Shown here: positions 46,586 to 55,207 of the stretch, piece by piece
Layout of the letters: each line of letters opens with the position of its first letter
Position numbering within the stretch: the stretch's first letter is position 1
Source: Mesorhizobium sp. WSM3860
GTDB lineage: Bacteria > Pseudomonadota > Alphaproteobacteria > Rhizobiales > Rhizobiaceae
Direction: 5' to 3'
DNA length: 64,000 nt
Assembly: GCF_002294995.1 (NCBI RefSeq)
Contig: NZ_NSGF01000007.1
Coordinates: forward strand, 213,347-277,346
Program-made: the position numbers and the translations under genes
Notes under the pieces: generated by a model
The model's database searches: none
What the model was told of the DNA's origin: nothing
The model's input: the letters and a program-made list of their open reading frames with translations, nothing else

Positions 46586-47805
46586 CAGGTGCCTCCGAAT
46601 ATCTGCAGGGGAATAGCCACTACGGCCAGCACGAAGCCGAGCGCGATAACGAAGATCACGGCGGCATTAGAGATCACGCCGTTCCGGTTCTGGCCGACAT
46701 AGCGCTCGTCATTCAGCAGGAATAGGAACGGAACGACCGTCAGCGGCAGACTGGCGGCGGTCAACGCCATTGAGAAGATGGTGAGCCTCAGCGGGTCGAG
46801 ACCAAGCGCTATCGGAACGGCGGCAAGAAAGAGCGTGAGCGTGTAGACCAGGCTGAAACCGGGATCGTCGCGCGGCTTGAGGTCCTCGCCCCAGGTCCAG
46901 CCGAACCCTTGCGCGACGAGATAAGCCTGCTGCAGCGCCACTTCCAGAGCGGCTCCGAAACAGGCGATGCCGAGCGATGCGGCGAAAAGGACGAAGCCCC
47001 AGAAGCCGAATACCGGGATCAGCATCAGCGGGAGCTGGTTGTAGTCGTCCACCTGGTTCACGCCATGGGCGCCGAGCACAAGCGCGGCCACGATCAGCAC
47101 GGCCACGGAGATCGTTCCTCCGAAGCTCATGCCCAGACCGGCAATCGCCCGATTGGTGCCGAGATAGCTCTTGTCCCATTGATCCTCGACCGCGCCCGAG
47201 GAATAGAACATGAAAAGGTAGGGCGAGATGGAAGCGCCGAGGATGCTGACGGCCATGAACCAGTAGTTTGCCGTATCGTGTTGCGGCAGGCTGGGCACGG
47301 CACCGACCGCCACCTGTTTCCACTCGGGCTTCAGCATCACCGCCGCGACGACGAAGCAGAGCGTGATCAGGCCAAGCATCGATACGCCTTTCTCGATGAG
47401 GCCGAACGTGCCTTTCCACAGCAGCAGCCAGGCGAGGAAAGCCACTGGAAATGCCCACCATTGAAAGCCGATTCCGGTGGCAAGCTCGGCAGCAATGGCA
47501 ACCCCGCCTATTTCTGCCGAGAGCACCAGGAAGTTGACCAGCAGGACTGCAAGCAGCGGCCAAAGGAAAGCGTTGAAGCCGAAGCGTTCCCGGATGCCGT
47601 CGGCGATGGTGTGATGGCTGACGGCGGCGAAGCGACCGGCCATCTCGACCAGGAAGATGATGCAGATGGTGCCGAGCACGATCGCCCAGATGAGTTGGAA
47701 GCCGAACAGGGCGCCGGCCTGCGCCGCCGTCGCCATCGAACCCACCTCCAGGAAGCCACCGACACTGGTCACGACGCCAAGCGAAATCTCCAGCAGCTTC
47801 TTCAT
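46585..47805 (-). CDS. Divergent NRAMP-family metal transporter
   Basis: A 406-residue transporter with about 11 hydrophobic segments. By alignment to NRAMP the TM1 metal motif DPGN is replaced by EVGS (residues 20-23 in FLEVGSMATAAQAG), and the TM6 motif MPH by SPY (residues 194-196, ASISPYLFMFY). Since these residues bind Mn or Fe in ordinary NRAMPs, this protein may carry a different ion such as Mg, or act as a sensor. The start overlaps the lipoprotein gene by 4 nt. Confidence 0.82.
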   Translation of the reverse strand: MKKLLEISLGVVTSVGGFLEVGSMATAAQAGALFGFQLIWAIVLGTICIIFLVEMAGRFAAVSHHTIADGIRERFGFNAFLWPLLAVLLVNFLVLSAEIGGVAIAAELATGIGFQWWAFPVAFLAWLLLWKGTFGLIEKGVSMLGLITLCFVVAAVMLKPEWKQVAVGAVPSLPQHDTANYWFMAVSILGASISPYLFMFYSSGAVEDQWDKSYLGTNRAIAGLGMSFGGTISVAVLIVAALVLGAHGVNQVDDYNQLPLMLIPVFGFWGFVLFAASLGIACFGAALEVALQQAYLVAQGFGWTWGEDLKPRDDPGFSLVYTLTLFLAAVPIALGLDPLRLTIFSMALTAASLPLTVVPFLFLLNDERYVGQNRNGVISNAAVIFVIALGFVLAVVAIPLQIFGGT

Positions 47806-48233
47806 CGCTGCGGCGCGAAATAGTCGCGATAGGCCGTGGCGAGATCCACCTGTGCGGCGCGAAGCTCGTTGCGTGCCCGGCTGGCCTGCGCCTGCTGTTC
47901 CGCCTCGACCGCGGTCTCGGCTCCGCTTGCCGCGGTGGACAGCCGGCTGACCGCCGCCTTTAGCTTGTCTCGTTTCGCAGGATCGGACGGGGAGGCCGAT
48001 TCCACCTGTCGGCCGGAACCGGCGAGTGTCTCGGCGAAGGATCGCAAGGCAGAGGATGCGTAGTGGGACGGCGCGGCGCCGGAAAGCCAGGCATCGGTCA
48101 CCCGCACCGCCGCCTCCGCGGTCGAGGCGGCAAGCTTCGATTGCTGCTCGATGGTTTCAGACGAGGAGCAGGAAGCAAGTGTCAGCGCAAGCACCTGCAG
48201 TAAAAGCAGTTTCCGCCAAGCAATGCTGCGCAA
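47802..48233 (-). CDS. Small lipoprotein
   Basis: A 143-residue protein. A signal peptide (KLLLLQVLALTLASCSSS) has the lipobox LASC, predicting lipidation at Cys about 23. The mature part is a helical, Ala/Glu/Gln-rich chain without a known domain. I chose the TTG at 48233 (GAGAGGAAAG at 6-8 nt) since the longer frame to 48344 would bury the signal peptide. It heads an operon with the NRAMP-like protein and may anchor or gate it in the periplasm. Confidence 0.7.
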   Translation of the reverse strand: MRSIAWRKLLLLQVLALTLASCSSSETIEQQSKLAASTAEAAVRVTDAWLSGAAPSHYASSALRSFAETLAGSGRQVESASPSDPAKRDKLKAAVSRLSTAASGAETAVEAEQQAQASRARNELRAAQVDLATAYRDYFAPQR

Positions 48234-48351
48234 TGCTTTCCTCTCACCGCTGCTGCTTCGAACATGAAGATAAGCCGGCGCCGATCGGAAGGTTCCCCGC
48301 CGGAGGCCAGTTGCACCGCACTGTCGGTTGGCCGGTTTCGGCACCGGGCGC

Positions 48352-49326
48352 TTATCGGTCGCTCAGCTTCGCGTCCTCGGCGGTCGAAAGAGCGGCGATC
48401 TTGTCGATCATGGCGAGCACCACTTGTGGGGCTGTCAGGTGCACCATATGCCCGGCATCGGGGACGATACCGACTACCGAGTTCCCGAGATCCGCGTGCA
48501 GCCGAAACGCCTCGGCCGGCGCATCGAAAAGCTGATCGCCGGCGCCGGCGATGATCCCAACAGGAACGGAAATGTCCTTGTGCCGAGGCGTCGCAAACGC
48601 CCCTGCCACCCACATCAAGAGCGACTCGGCCGCGATGGACCGCAGTTGCGAGGGGCGGCTCGCCAACTCCCTCGTCGTTGCGGTGAATGCGGCCGAGATC
48701 GTCGCCGGGCCAAATATCTTTCGCATTGACCAAGCCCAGCCAAGCCTGACCAGCGGCGGCAGCACGGTGTGGCGGAAGGCCGTTCCGATCAAAGGCAAGA
48801 TCGGCAATCCCGACAGGGCGAGTTCGAACCTCGGCGATGGATAGTGGTAGCCGGAGACAAGCACGAGACCGGCAACGCGCCCAGGGCGCCGTCGCGCCAT
48901 CTCGAGCGCAACGGCGGCACCCCAAGAGTGGCCAAGAACAATATAGCGTCCAGTTCCGAGTTTCGCGGCCGCGGCATCGATCAGATCGGCCTGCGCGGCG
49001 GCCGACCAGATCCTGCCGATCGGGCGCGAGCTCCTGCCGAAGCCTGGTCTGTCGAAAGCCAGAACACGATAGTTTGCGGCCGCTTTCTCAAAGATGCCGC
49101 TTGTCGTGAAATCTTCGGCCGAAGAACCGTTGCCATGCAACAGCAGCAGCGGCATGCCCTGGCCGTCCTCGATCAGGTGCAGCCGCGCTCCGCCGACTTC
49201 GACGAAGCGTCCAAAACGGCGGCCGCGCAACGCCCGCCGCGCCCGCAGGCCATTGTAGAGGGCGAGCCCGGCCGCTGCCGCGCCGAGGAGGAGCATCACG
49301 CAGTTGAACGTGGCGATGTCAGGCAT
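48352..49326 (-). CDS. Alpha/beta hydrolase
   Basis: A 324-residue alpha/beta-hydrolase. An N-terminal membrane anchor (VMLLLGAAAAGLALYNGL) is followed by LLLLHGNGSSAEDF, the nucleophile elbow LGHSWGAAVALEMARR (Ser about 150), and the late histidine in DAGHMVHLTAP near residue 290. An acid is expected in AGAGDQLFDA. This is a membrane-attached esterase, peptidase or haloperoxidase-like enzyme of unknown substrate. It stands alone on the minus strand. Confidence 0.85.
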   Translation of the reverse strand: MPDIATFNCVMLLLGAAAAGLALYNGLRARRALRGRRFGRFVEVGGARLHLIEDGQGMPLLLLHGNGSSAEDFTTSGIFEKAAANYRVLAFDRPGFGRSSRPIGRIWSAAAQADLIDAAAAKLGTGRYIVLGHSWGAAVALEMARRRPGRVAGLVLVSGYHYPSPRFELALSGLPILPLIGTAFRHTVLPPLVRLGWAWSMRKIFGPATISAAFTATTRELASRPSQLRSIAAESLLMWVAGAFATPRHKDISVPVGIIAGAGDQLFDAPAEAFRLHADLGNSVVGIVPDAGHMVHLTAPQVVLAMIDKIAALSTAEDAKLSDR

Positions 49327-49415
49327 GATCCCTTGCTGGTACGGAAGCCATGGCGCAACCCGCTGTTGACCAAAGTGGCGGATGCCGATGCGCTGGCTTC
49401 CCAAGGCAGGAGCTT

Positions 49416-49670
49416 TCAGGCCGAGCCCTTCTGAGGCAGCTCCGTCTCCTCATTGACCTGTTCCTGGAGCGCCTTGCGCTCGCGCTCTGCTCCCTTGGCG
49501 CCGGCCGGCCGATCTTGCCGTTCAAGCTCGCGCTCCACCGTGTCGCGAGCGCCCTCGACAGGATCTTCCTGCGGCAGACGCTTGTCTGTTCGCTTTGTGC
49601 CTTGCTCGCTCTCCCGGTCACTGTCCGATCGCAGCTTGGACGGACCGTCCTTTGCAGATTGCTTCGTCAT
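49416..49670 (-). CDS. Small charged protein of unknown function
   Basis: An 84-residue, highly hydrophilic protein rich in Glu, Lys and Arg (DTVERELERQDRPAGAKGAE) with no hydrophobic segment. It resembles short stress-regulated proteins of rhizobia. A one-mismatch EcfG promoter lies 70 nt upstream. Function unknown. Confidence 0.65.
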   Translation of the reverse strand: MTKQSAKDGPSKLRSDSDRESEQGTKRTDKRLPQEDPVEGARDTVERELERQDRPAGAKGAERERKALQEQVNEETELPQKGSA

Positions 49671-49740
49671 TGGCTCAAATACCTTTCCCGGCCTGCCTGC
49701 CGCGTCGGCGGGTCACGTTCGATCTGTTCAGAAGCAACCC

Positions 49741-49765
49741 AACAGGCGGGCTGTCTCTTTGTTCC
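49741..49765 (-). promoter_or_regulatory. EcfG-type promoter (GGAAC-N16-TGTT)
   Basis: On the minus strand GGAAC is followed 16 nt later by TGTT, one base from the CGTT consensus, 71 nt before the start of the 84-residue gene. Confidence 0.5.
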
Positions 49766-49787
49766 GGCCATCCCGTGCGGCAGTTGG

Positions 49788-50105
49788 TCAGACCGGAGCC
49801 CCATGGTCTTCCGCCTGCGCCGGTTCCGACTCCTCCAGAGCTTCAATGACCGGGGCAAGCGAGCTCTCTTCCCGGGAATTGGATTCCGTCCGGTCCTCCT
49901 GCTCGCCCGTCTTGCCGAGCGCCCGTTCGATTGCATCTTCGATATTGCCGATTTCCTCCTCGCGAACCTCGTGCCCGTAGCCCGCGGCGTCGGCATCCTG
50001 CTCGAACTGTCGCACAAGCACCGGAACGCTGACTTGCGTGTCGGCAGGCAAGTTCCCGACGTTCTCCTCGAGCCAGCTTCGAAAGAACTCCTTGGTTGCA
50101 CTCAT
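49788..50105 (-). CDS. DUF768-like protein
   Basis: A 105-residue protein. Its first 60 residues (EFFRSWLEENVGNLP, VRQFEQDADAAGYG, EEEIGNIEDAI) match the protein at 53757 and the DUF768 pattern; the tail is acidic and disordered. GAAGGAGA stands 8 nt before the ATG at 50105, and a consensus EcfG promoter lies only 23 nt upstream. Function unknown. Confidence 0.7.
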   Translation of the reverse strand: MSATKEFFRSWLEENVGNLPADTQVSVPVLVRQFEQDADAAGYGHEVREEEIGNIEDAIERALGKTGEQEDRTESNSREESSLAPVIEALEESEPAQAEDHGAPV

Positions 50106-50127
50106 GGGTCGTCTCCTTCGAGCTGAG

Positions 50128-50152
50128 AACGGCCACGATCTGCCAATGTTCC
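50128..50152 (-). promoter_or_regulatory. EcfG-type promoter (GGAAC-N16-CGTT)
   Basis: A full consensus match on the minus strand with the -10 CGTT ending 23 nt before the ATG at 50105, leaving a short leader that holds the ribosome site. Confidence 0.75.
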
Positions 50153-50407
50153 TCTGGCGGAGCTTGCGTTGCCGCGTGTTACAACGACGATCTTCGCGGC
50201 AGACGGATCGCTCATCCACGGCCCCGCCGGGAGGTCGCTCCAGCCGGTCGATCTTTAAACGCTTAGCGGCAGGAATTGCGGCTCCTCAGGTGCGTTCCTC
50301 GATCAACCGGATCACCTCCTCGACACCTCGCGGTTCGATTTTCTGCGTGATTACGGTTCATCTCGCGCGCTGACATTTTCAGACACCAAAACGCCGTGCG
50401 CATGTTC

Positions 50408-50432
50408 GGAACGATCGAGTCCAACTGCCGTT
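50408..50432 (+). promoter_or_regulatory. EcfG-type promoter (GGAAC-N16-CGTT)
   Basis: A full consensus match on the plus strand, 26 nt before the ATG at 50458, with AGGAGGAACC as ribosome site between. Confidence 0.75.
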
Positions 50433-50457
50433 ACCGACAAAAGAACAGGAGGAACCG

Positions 50458-50700
50458 ATGACCGGACGCAGAACCCATGAACAGCAAGTGCGCATGCTGG
50501 AAGAACGTGAGAACACCAAGAACGCGCCCAAGGAATTCGACGCCAAGGCGGAGCTGAAGCAGTCGGCCGCGGAGCGCGATGCGCGGCGGAAAGGTTCGGA
50601 CCTGAGGAGCGACACGCCCGACCTCGTCGACCCAGATGACCGCAACATCCTTCGCGGCAAGAATCAGGAAAGCGGACACAACAAGCATCGCGGCGACTAA
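50458..50700 (+). CDS. Small stress-regulated hydrophilic protein
   Basis: An 80-residue, very charged protein (EQQVRMLEERENTKNAPKEF) without hydrophobic segment. A perfect EcfG promoter and a strong ribosome site precede it. It is probably a small intrinsically disordered stress protein. Function unknown. Confidence 0.7.
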   Translation: MTGRRTHEQQVRMLEERENTKNAPKEFDAKAELKQSAAERDARRKGSDLRSDTPDLVDPDDRNILRGKNQESGHNKHRGD

Positions 50701-50789
50701 CGCGCCTCGCGCATGCCTTGGTCTCGAAACCAGTCCCGATTTCGGAAGACCTGCTTTAAGCAGGGCGGCTTTGGGCGTGAGGTGGGGTC

Positions 50790-50922
50790 GTTCCTTTCTT
50801 GGCCGTCTTGGCTTGTTTCTGAATTCTTGTGCCTCCGCCTCCGTGAGATGCTCGATGCCGATGAAGTCGTTTTTTGCGCGGCCTGATCGAATGAGCTCAT
50901 CGAGCTTCGCCTGAATGGCCAC
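50790..50922 (-). pseudogene. C-terminal remnant of a low-affinity iron permease-like protein
   Basis: On the minus strand a frame starting AIQAKLDELIRSGRAKNDF then IGIEHLTEAEAQEF resembles the C-terminal tail of low-affinity iron permease family proteins, which end in a helix of the type KLDELIR...LEELSEEE. The membrane domain that should precede it is absent; the DNA upstream holds the end of other sequence. The frame continues without homology toward the gene at 50458. I read it as a decayed fragment. Confidence 0.4.
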
Positions 50923-51033
50923 GCTTTGCGAGGAAGCGGGTCCCTGTCATTGATCGCGGCCTCGGTCAAACAGACCGAGGCCGCGTCGCCAAGTCGACTT
51001 TTGGCATGCGAATCGAGCGTTTTATCAGGCGCC

Positions 51034-51555
51034 TTACGCGGCCGCCTGCATGGCCCGCTTGTTCGCACCGCTTTCGCCGAGCTTGCTAAGTGTCTCGTCG
51101 GTAGCGGATTCTTCCTTGAGGGTGTCGCGCAGCAAGGGGAGGGCGTCTTTCAGGCCCAGTTGCTCCGCCCAGGCAATCAGCGTGCCGTAGCGCGCTATTT
51201 CATAATGCTCCACCGCCTGGGCGGCAGCCACAAGGCCCGCGTCGAGCGCCGGCTCGTCCTTGTATTCCTCGAGGACCTCCGAACCTTCTTCGATGATGCC
51301 GTCGATCGCGGGACACGTCTTGCCGCGTGCCGGCTTGCCCAGCATTTCGAAAACCTGCTCGAGCCGGTCGACCTGAGCTTCGGTCTCGGTGCGATGCTTT
51401 TCGAAGGCTGCGCCCACTTCCTCTGACTGCGCCGCCTTGGCCATCTTCGGCAGCGTCTTCAGAATCTTCTTTTCTGCATAATAAAGGTCTTTCAGGCCAT
51501 CCACGAACAGGCTTTCCAAGCCGTTCGCCGCGCCGGACGAACTTTTCTTTGCCAT
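51034..51555 (-). CDS. DUF892 (YciE-like) ferritin-fold stress protein
   Basis: A 173-residue four-helix protein. LKDLYYAEKKILKTLPKMA (about residue 22) and VEHYEIARYGTLIAWAEQLG (about residue 115) carry the Glu and His residues that place a di-iron site in this ferritin-like family. DUF892 proteins are typical general-stress proteins. GAAGGAGACGTCG precedes the ATG and an EcfG-like promoter lies 37 nt upstream. Confidence 0.88.
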   Translation of the reverse strand: MAKKSSSGAANGLESLFVDGLKDLYYAEKKILKTLPKMAKAAQSEEVGAAFEKHRTETEAQVDRLEQVFEMLGKPARGKTCPAIDGIIEEGSEVLEEYKDEPALDAGLVAAAQAVEHYEIARYGTLIAWAEQLGLKDALPLLRDTLKEESATDETLSKLGESGANKRAMQAAA

Positions 51556-51591
51556 CGACGTCTCCTTCGTTCGACTTCCTTGACCAAACAA

Positions 51592-51616
51592 AACCGACGG
51601 GATCGACCGATGTTCC
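51592..51616 (-). promoter_or_regulatory. EcfG-type promoter (GGAAC-N15-CGGTT)
   Basis: On the minus strand GGAAC is followed by CGGTT after 15 nt (or GGTT after 16). It stands 37 nt before the DUF892 start, and fits the variant consensus seen at other alphaproteobacterial stress genes. Confidence 0.6.
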
Positions 51617-51680
51617 CGCGAAATTTTTTGAATGTTCACGAAGCTCAGACGAGACGACGAGCCGAGGCTGCGGGCGAACG

Positions 51681-51983
51681 TTACTTCGGCGGGCCTTTGC
51701 CGTTGCGGGACGAAAGTTGGTCGAGCATGCTGAGCGCGGCGCTTGGCCCGGCATGCTCCAGAAGACCCTGCTCGGCGGCCGCCTTCTTGAAGGCGGCAAA
51801 GGCGATCGCTGGACGGCAAATCCCGTTAGTCGCGTCTTCCACCAGCCGGGCCGCCTTGCGATAGGCTGGTGAGTCCTTGCTCTTCCATGTCCGGCCCAGC
51901 GCCTTCTTGGCGTCAGCGATCGAGGAAACCACCATCGTGCCGCCGTTGACGAAATGGATGGTGAGCGGCAGGAATCTGCTCAA
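51681..51983 (-). CDS. DUF982 protein
   Basis: A 100-residue protein with the DUF982 core VSSIADAKKALGRTWKSKDS, then AYRKAARLVEDATNG and AAFKKAAAEQG. DUF982 is a small family almost confined to Rhizobiales, of unknown function. It stands between a DUF892 and an SDR gene in the stress region. Confidence 0.75.
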   Translation of the reverse strand: MSRFLPLTIHFVNGGTMVVSSIADAKKALGRTWKSKDSPAYRKAARLVEDATNGICRPAIAFAAFKKAAAEQGLLEHAGPSAALSMLDQLSSRNGKGPPK

Positions 51984-52345
51984 GGCTTTTCACCGTCCTA
52001 GCCATTCGCACACGGGCCGGGCGGGCCCGACGAAGAGGTGCGCGGTCGGCGCCGCCGCCAAAGGATTGTTGTTCCGAAAGGATTTCATGGTGCTACCGCC
52101 TGGTTGAGATCGCACAAAACGAAACTGCTGCCGGGTAGTTGCATCCAGCCGAGCAAGAGCGGTCAAAAAAGACGAGCACCTTACTGATCGCCGTCGGGGT
52201 GAGCAGCGCCGGACGATTGTGGTAGCCGTGGTTGAGGTCCCCACGGATGTCGCGACCAAGGTTCCGGATTGAGACCGGCGGCTTCGGAGCGACGCCAACC
52301 TTTTCTGTTCGCATGCGTTGTTCCTCGAAAGCGAAGGAGACACCG

Positions 52346-53377
52346 ATGCCGACGAAATCCGCCAGGATGACCGACTCCGCCACACCGATGAAATCGGCCA
52401 CGCGGGCCAAATCCACCTCCGAGCAGGCGGCCAGCAAGCAGCGGAGCGTGCAGCGCAAAGTCGACGCGACCGATCGCGCCAAGCCGAACGGCAAATCCAA
52501 ATCACAAGGCGCCATGCAGGCCGGCGCGCGGAAATACCCAGTGCCGCCGTTCCCGAAGCAGCATCATCCGAAACCCGGCGAGGAATGGGCGATCGAGCCC
52601 GCGCCGCTCTACGACGCGCCGTTCTGGCAGGGATCGAACAAGTTGGAAGGCAAGGTGGCGCTGATCACCGGCGGCGATTCCGGCATCGGCCGCTCAGTTG
52701 CCGTGTTGTTCGCCCGGGAAGGGGCCGATATCGCCATTGTCTATCTCAGCGAGGACCGCGACGCGAAGGCGACAAAGCAGGCAGTTGAGGCTGAAGGCAG
52801 GCGCTGCATCATCATGAGCGGCGACGTTGCCAGGCGGACCTTCTGCCGCAAAGCGGTGGAGCAGACGCTGAAGGCCTTCGGCAGGCTCGACGTGCTCGTC
52901 AACAACGCTGCCTTCCAGGTTCACTCGGCCGATTTCGCCGACCTCACCGAGGAGCACTTCGACACCACGCTGAAGACCAATCTTTACGGGTACTTCCACA
53001 TGGCCCAGGAAGCCGTTCCGCATATGAAGCCGGGTTCGGCTATCATCAACACGGGGTCGGTCACGGGCATCGAAGGCTCCAAGGAACTCATCGATTATTC
53101 GATGACCAAGGGCGGCATTCACGCCTTCACGCGGGCGCTCTCCGGTAACCTGATCAGCAAAGGCATTCGCGTCAATGCGGTGGCGCCCGGACCGGTTTGG
53201 ACGCCGCTGAACCCGTCGGAGAAGGAAGCGGAGAAGGTCTCGCAGTTTGGGGCAAAGACCCCGATGAAACGGCCAGCCCAGCCGGAAGAGATCGCGCCTG
53301 CCTATGTATTTCTCGCTTCGCCGCAATGCTCCAGCTACATCACCGGCGAGATCCTGCCGATTATTGGGGGCTATTGA
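52346..53377 (+). CDS. SDR oxidoreductase, YghA type
   Basis: A 343-residue short-chain dehydrogenase with a 90-residue disordered Ser/Thr/Lys-rich N-terminus. The Rossmann loop is ITGGDSGIGRSVA (about residue 105), the catalytic set is intact (INTGSVTG with Ser about 232, DYSMTKGGIHAF with Tyr and Lys about 246-250), and it ends GEILPIIGGY. Such proteins (YghA/GSP39) act on aldehydes under stress. GAAGGAGA precedes the ATG at 52346; upstream extensions lack a ribosome site. Confidence 0.88.
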   Translation: MPTKSARMTDSATPMKSATRAKSTSEQAASKQRSVQRKVDATDRAKPNGKSKSQGAMQAGARKYPVPPFPKQHHPKPGEEWAIEPAPLYDAPFWQGSNKLEGKVALITGGDSGIGRSVAVLFAREGADIAIVYLSEDRDAKATKQAVEAEGRRCIIMSGDVARRTFCRKAVEQTLKAFGRLDVLVNNAAFQVHSADFADLTEEHFDTTLKTNLYGYFHMAQEAVPHMKPGSAIINTGSVTGIEGSKELIDYSMTKGGIHAFTRALSGNLISKGIRVNAVAPGPVWTPLNPSEKEAEKVSQFGAKTPMKRPAQPEEIAPAYVFLASPQCSSYITGEILPIIGGY

Positions 53378-53577
53378 CCGCGGCCGCCTTTATAAAGGGC
53401 CTTCATGAAGAATGCGGTCCTCGATCGGTCGGCCGTCTTCGTATCCGGTCTGACGGGCCGTCCCGATCCGATCAGCAAACGGCCGGTCCGTGGCAGACCT
53501 GCCGGGCAGAGTGAGAGGATTTTTCGGTACAAGGCTGAACGTGTCGGCCTTTCGCAGTTTGATGGTTAGGAGGTTCC

Positions 53578-53760
53578 ATGAAAGAGCACACCGGCGATGG
53601 CGACTCGCATGACGGCGCCGTTGAAATCCTGGCCGGCCGATTGGCCAGAGTGGCAGACATTACCGAAGAGCAAGCCCGCGAGCTGATCGAGTTAATCGGG
53701 ACCGATTGGGATTCCCTGCTTCGAGAGGCTCATTTCCTGAAGGCCCGGCATCGCCTATGA
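53578..53760 (+). CDS. Small hypothetical protein
   Basis: A 60-residue protein (EILAGRLARVADITEEQARE, LIGTDWDSLLREAHFLKARH) with an amphipathic helix, no known domain. AGGAGG stands 6 nt before the ATG. It overlaps the DUF768-like gene by 4 nt, so both are probably co-translated; the pair is common in Mesorhizobium. Confidence 0.7.
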   Translation: MKEHTGDGDSHDGAVEILAGRLARVADITEEQARELIELIGTDWDSLLREAHFLKARHRL

Positions 53761-53984
53761 GCGAACGCGGGGCAGAATTCTTTGGCGAATGGATTACCGA
53801 CAACGTGATGCGCGGCAGCGTCGGCGCTGACATCATTTCCGTCGCGGAATTGACGACCAAGCTATTTGCAGATGCGAAGGCCGTAGGTGTTTCCGAGCAC
53901 GAGATCGAGGAGGAGATCGGGAGCGCCTACGATGCCATCCTGGCTGCAATTGTTGGACTTGAAAACTCGGGCAAATCCGATTGA
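53757..53984 (+). CDS. DUF768 protein
   Basis: A 75-residue protein with the DUF768 pattern EFFGEWITDNV, SVAELTTKLFADAKAVGVSE, EEEIGSAYDAILAAIV. It is a paralogue of the protein at 49788. Function unknown; the family is typical of Mesorhizobium. It starts in an ATGA overlap with the upstream gene. Confidence 0.75.
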   Translation: MSERGAEFFGEWITDNVMRGSVGADIISVAELTTKLFADAKAVGVSEHEIEEEIGSAYDAILAAIVGLENSGKSD

Positions 53985-54244
53985 CGGCTTGAAGCCAAAG
54001 GCAGCCAGCAATAAACCCCGGAGAGTCCGATGCCGCGTTCAGCGCGCGTACGCGGAACGATGTAGCTCGTCCCTTTCGTGCCGCGGGAGACCGTTACAGC
54101 TGCATATCCAGAGGGCATTGAGGCTGTAACCGTTGCGTCGACTTGCTTGCATCGACCCAGAATTTCGCCGTTGGCGGACTTTGCCAAACGATCTGCCAAA
54201 AACGTTCGGCATTCATCCGTCGGCGAGTAGATTTGGGGCGCCAT
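53927..54244 (-). CDS. Possible hypothetical protein
   Basis: A 105-codon frame whose middle (DATVTASMPSGYAAVTVSRG, TSYIVPRTRAERGIGLS) reads like a compact beta-rich protein. It overlaps the 3' end of the DUF768 gene by 58 nt on the opposite strand and has no ribosome site. It may be chance coding. Confidence 0.25.
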   Translation of the reverse strand: MAPQIYSPTDECRTFLADRLAKSANGEILGRCKQVDATVTASMPSGYAAVTVSRGTKGTSYIVPRTRAERGIGLSGVYCWLPLASSRQSDLPEFSSPTIAARMAS

Positions 54245-54833
54245 TTCAATTAGCCGACAGACCGTGCTGCCTCTGGGCTGAGGCTAGATCGCCGGCGCTG
54301 TTTCCATCAGCGACCCCTCAGCGTTCATCCGAAATGACAAAGGAGAGCGCGATCAGATCATCGACATGCCAAACCGCCGGCCTGCCTGGCAAGCTTTGCA
54401 AACTCTCCGTCTGTCGGATGGCCCGAGGATGGAAGGGACTCGTTCTCGCCGGTCGCGAGGAATTTCTCGCAAGATGTTTCCTCCCCCGACCTTTGAGTTA
54501 GCCCGTACGACATTTGTCCCGCATTCGCTGGGACCGGTGCCCGAGGTCCAGAATTTTAGGGAACAGGCTCGATCCGATTCTGTTGATTGAATGCCTGTTC
54601 GCGCACGTTGCCAGGTTTGCGCGCTCAGGCACCAACCTCCAGAAAACTCAGCCCGCAGGCTTCGGTCTGCGGGCTTTTTCGATGCCGATGGAAAGCGGCG
54701 CTAGCTTTACCGCTGCCGGTCCGCATCTGGGAGCGGCGTCGTCGGTTGCGAGACTTAGCTCCCATTCACTAGCTCCGGAAACAAAAGGCCGGCCGGATCG
54801 TTCGCAGTATGCCAGACCAGCGGTGCGTGCGCC
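54245..54833. other. Gene-poor stretch with one intrinsic terminator
   Basis: About 590 nt with no convincing gene. Its only clear structure is the hairpin at 54651-54680, so a short untranslated RNA may end there. Open frames on either strand lack ribosome sites and recognisable families. Confidence 0.6.
54651..54680 (+). terminator. Intrinsic terminator
   Basis: GCCCGCAG and CTGCGGGC form a strong stem with loop GCTTCGGT and a T5 tail (plus strand), a textbook Rho-independent terminator. No gene ends within 650 nt upstream on this strand, so it may terminate a small RNA. Confidence 0.75.
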
Positions 54834-55049
54834 ATGCCGTCCACCTCGATCAAGAAAACAGAATACGATCCGGCCAACAGGATTCTCTCCGTGTGGTTTG
54901 TGGCCAGCGGGAAACGCTATGAGTTCGAGGGGGTACCGCCGGAGACGTTTGCGGCATTTCGATCAGCCTTTGCCAAGGGCCGCTTTTTCAACGCCCACAT
55001 CCGCAATCGCTTCCGATATCGTCGTGTCACAAGCGATGAGGATGATTGA
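54834..55049 (+). CDS. KTSC-domain protein
   Basis: A 71-residue protein, nearly all KTSC domain: IKKTEYDPANRILSVWFVAS, YEFEGVPPETFAAFRSA, GRFFNAHIRNRFRY. The domain is found in lysyl-tRNA-synthetase-linked and stand-alone bacterial proteins; its function is unknown. No clear ribosome site precedes the ATG. Confidence 0.75.
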   Translation: MPSTSIKKTEYDPANRILSVWFVASGKRYEFEGVPPETFAAFRSAFAKGRFFNAHIRNRFRYRRVTSDEDD

Positions 55050-55207
55050 CGAGGCTATTTTGCGTCCAGTTCAAGCGGCTCGTGCTGCGCTCGCTTCATG
55101 CCAGATGGATTTGGCCGAGATCACGGCGATTGCCGCTCTGCCCGCATGTCCGGTTCGCCACCATTGCCGCTTTCCGACAGTCGGCGGCCCCGGGTCCGAT
55201 ATCTTGG

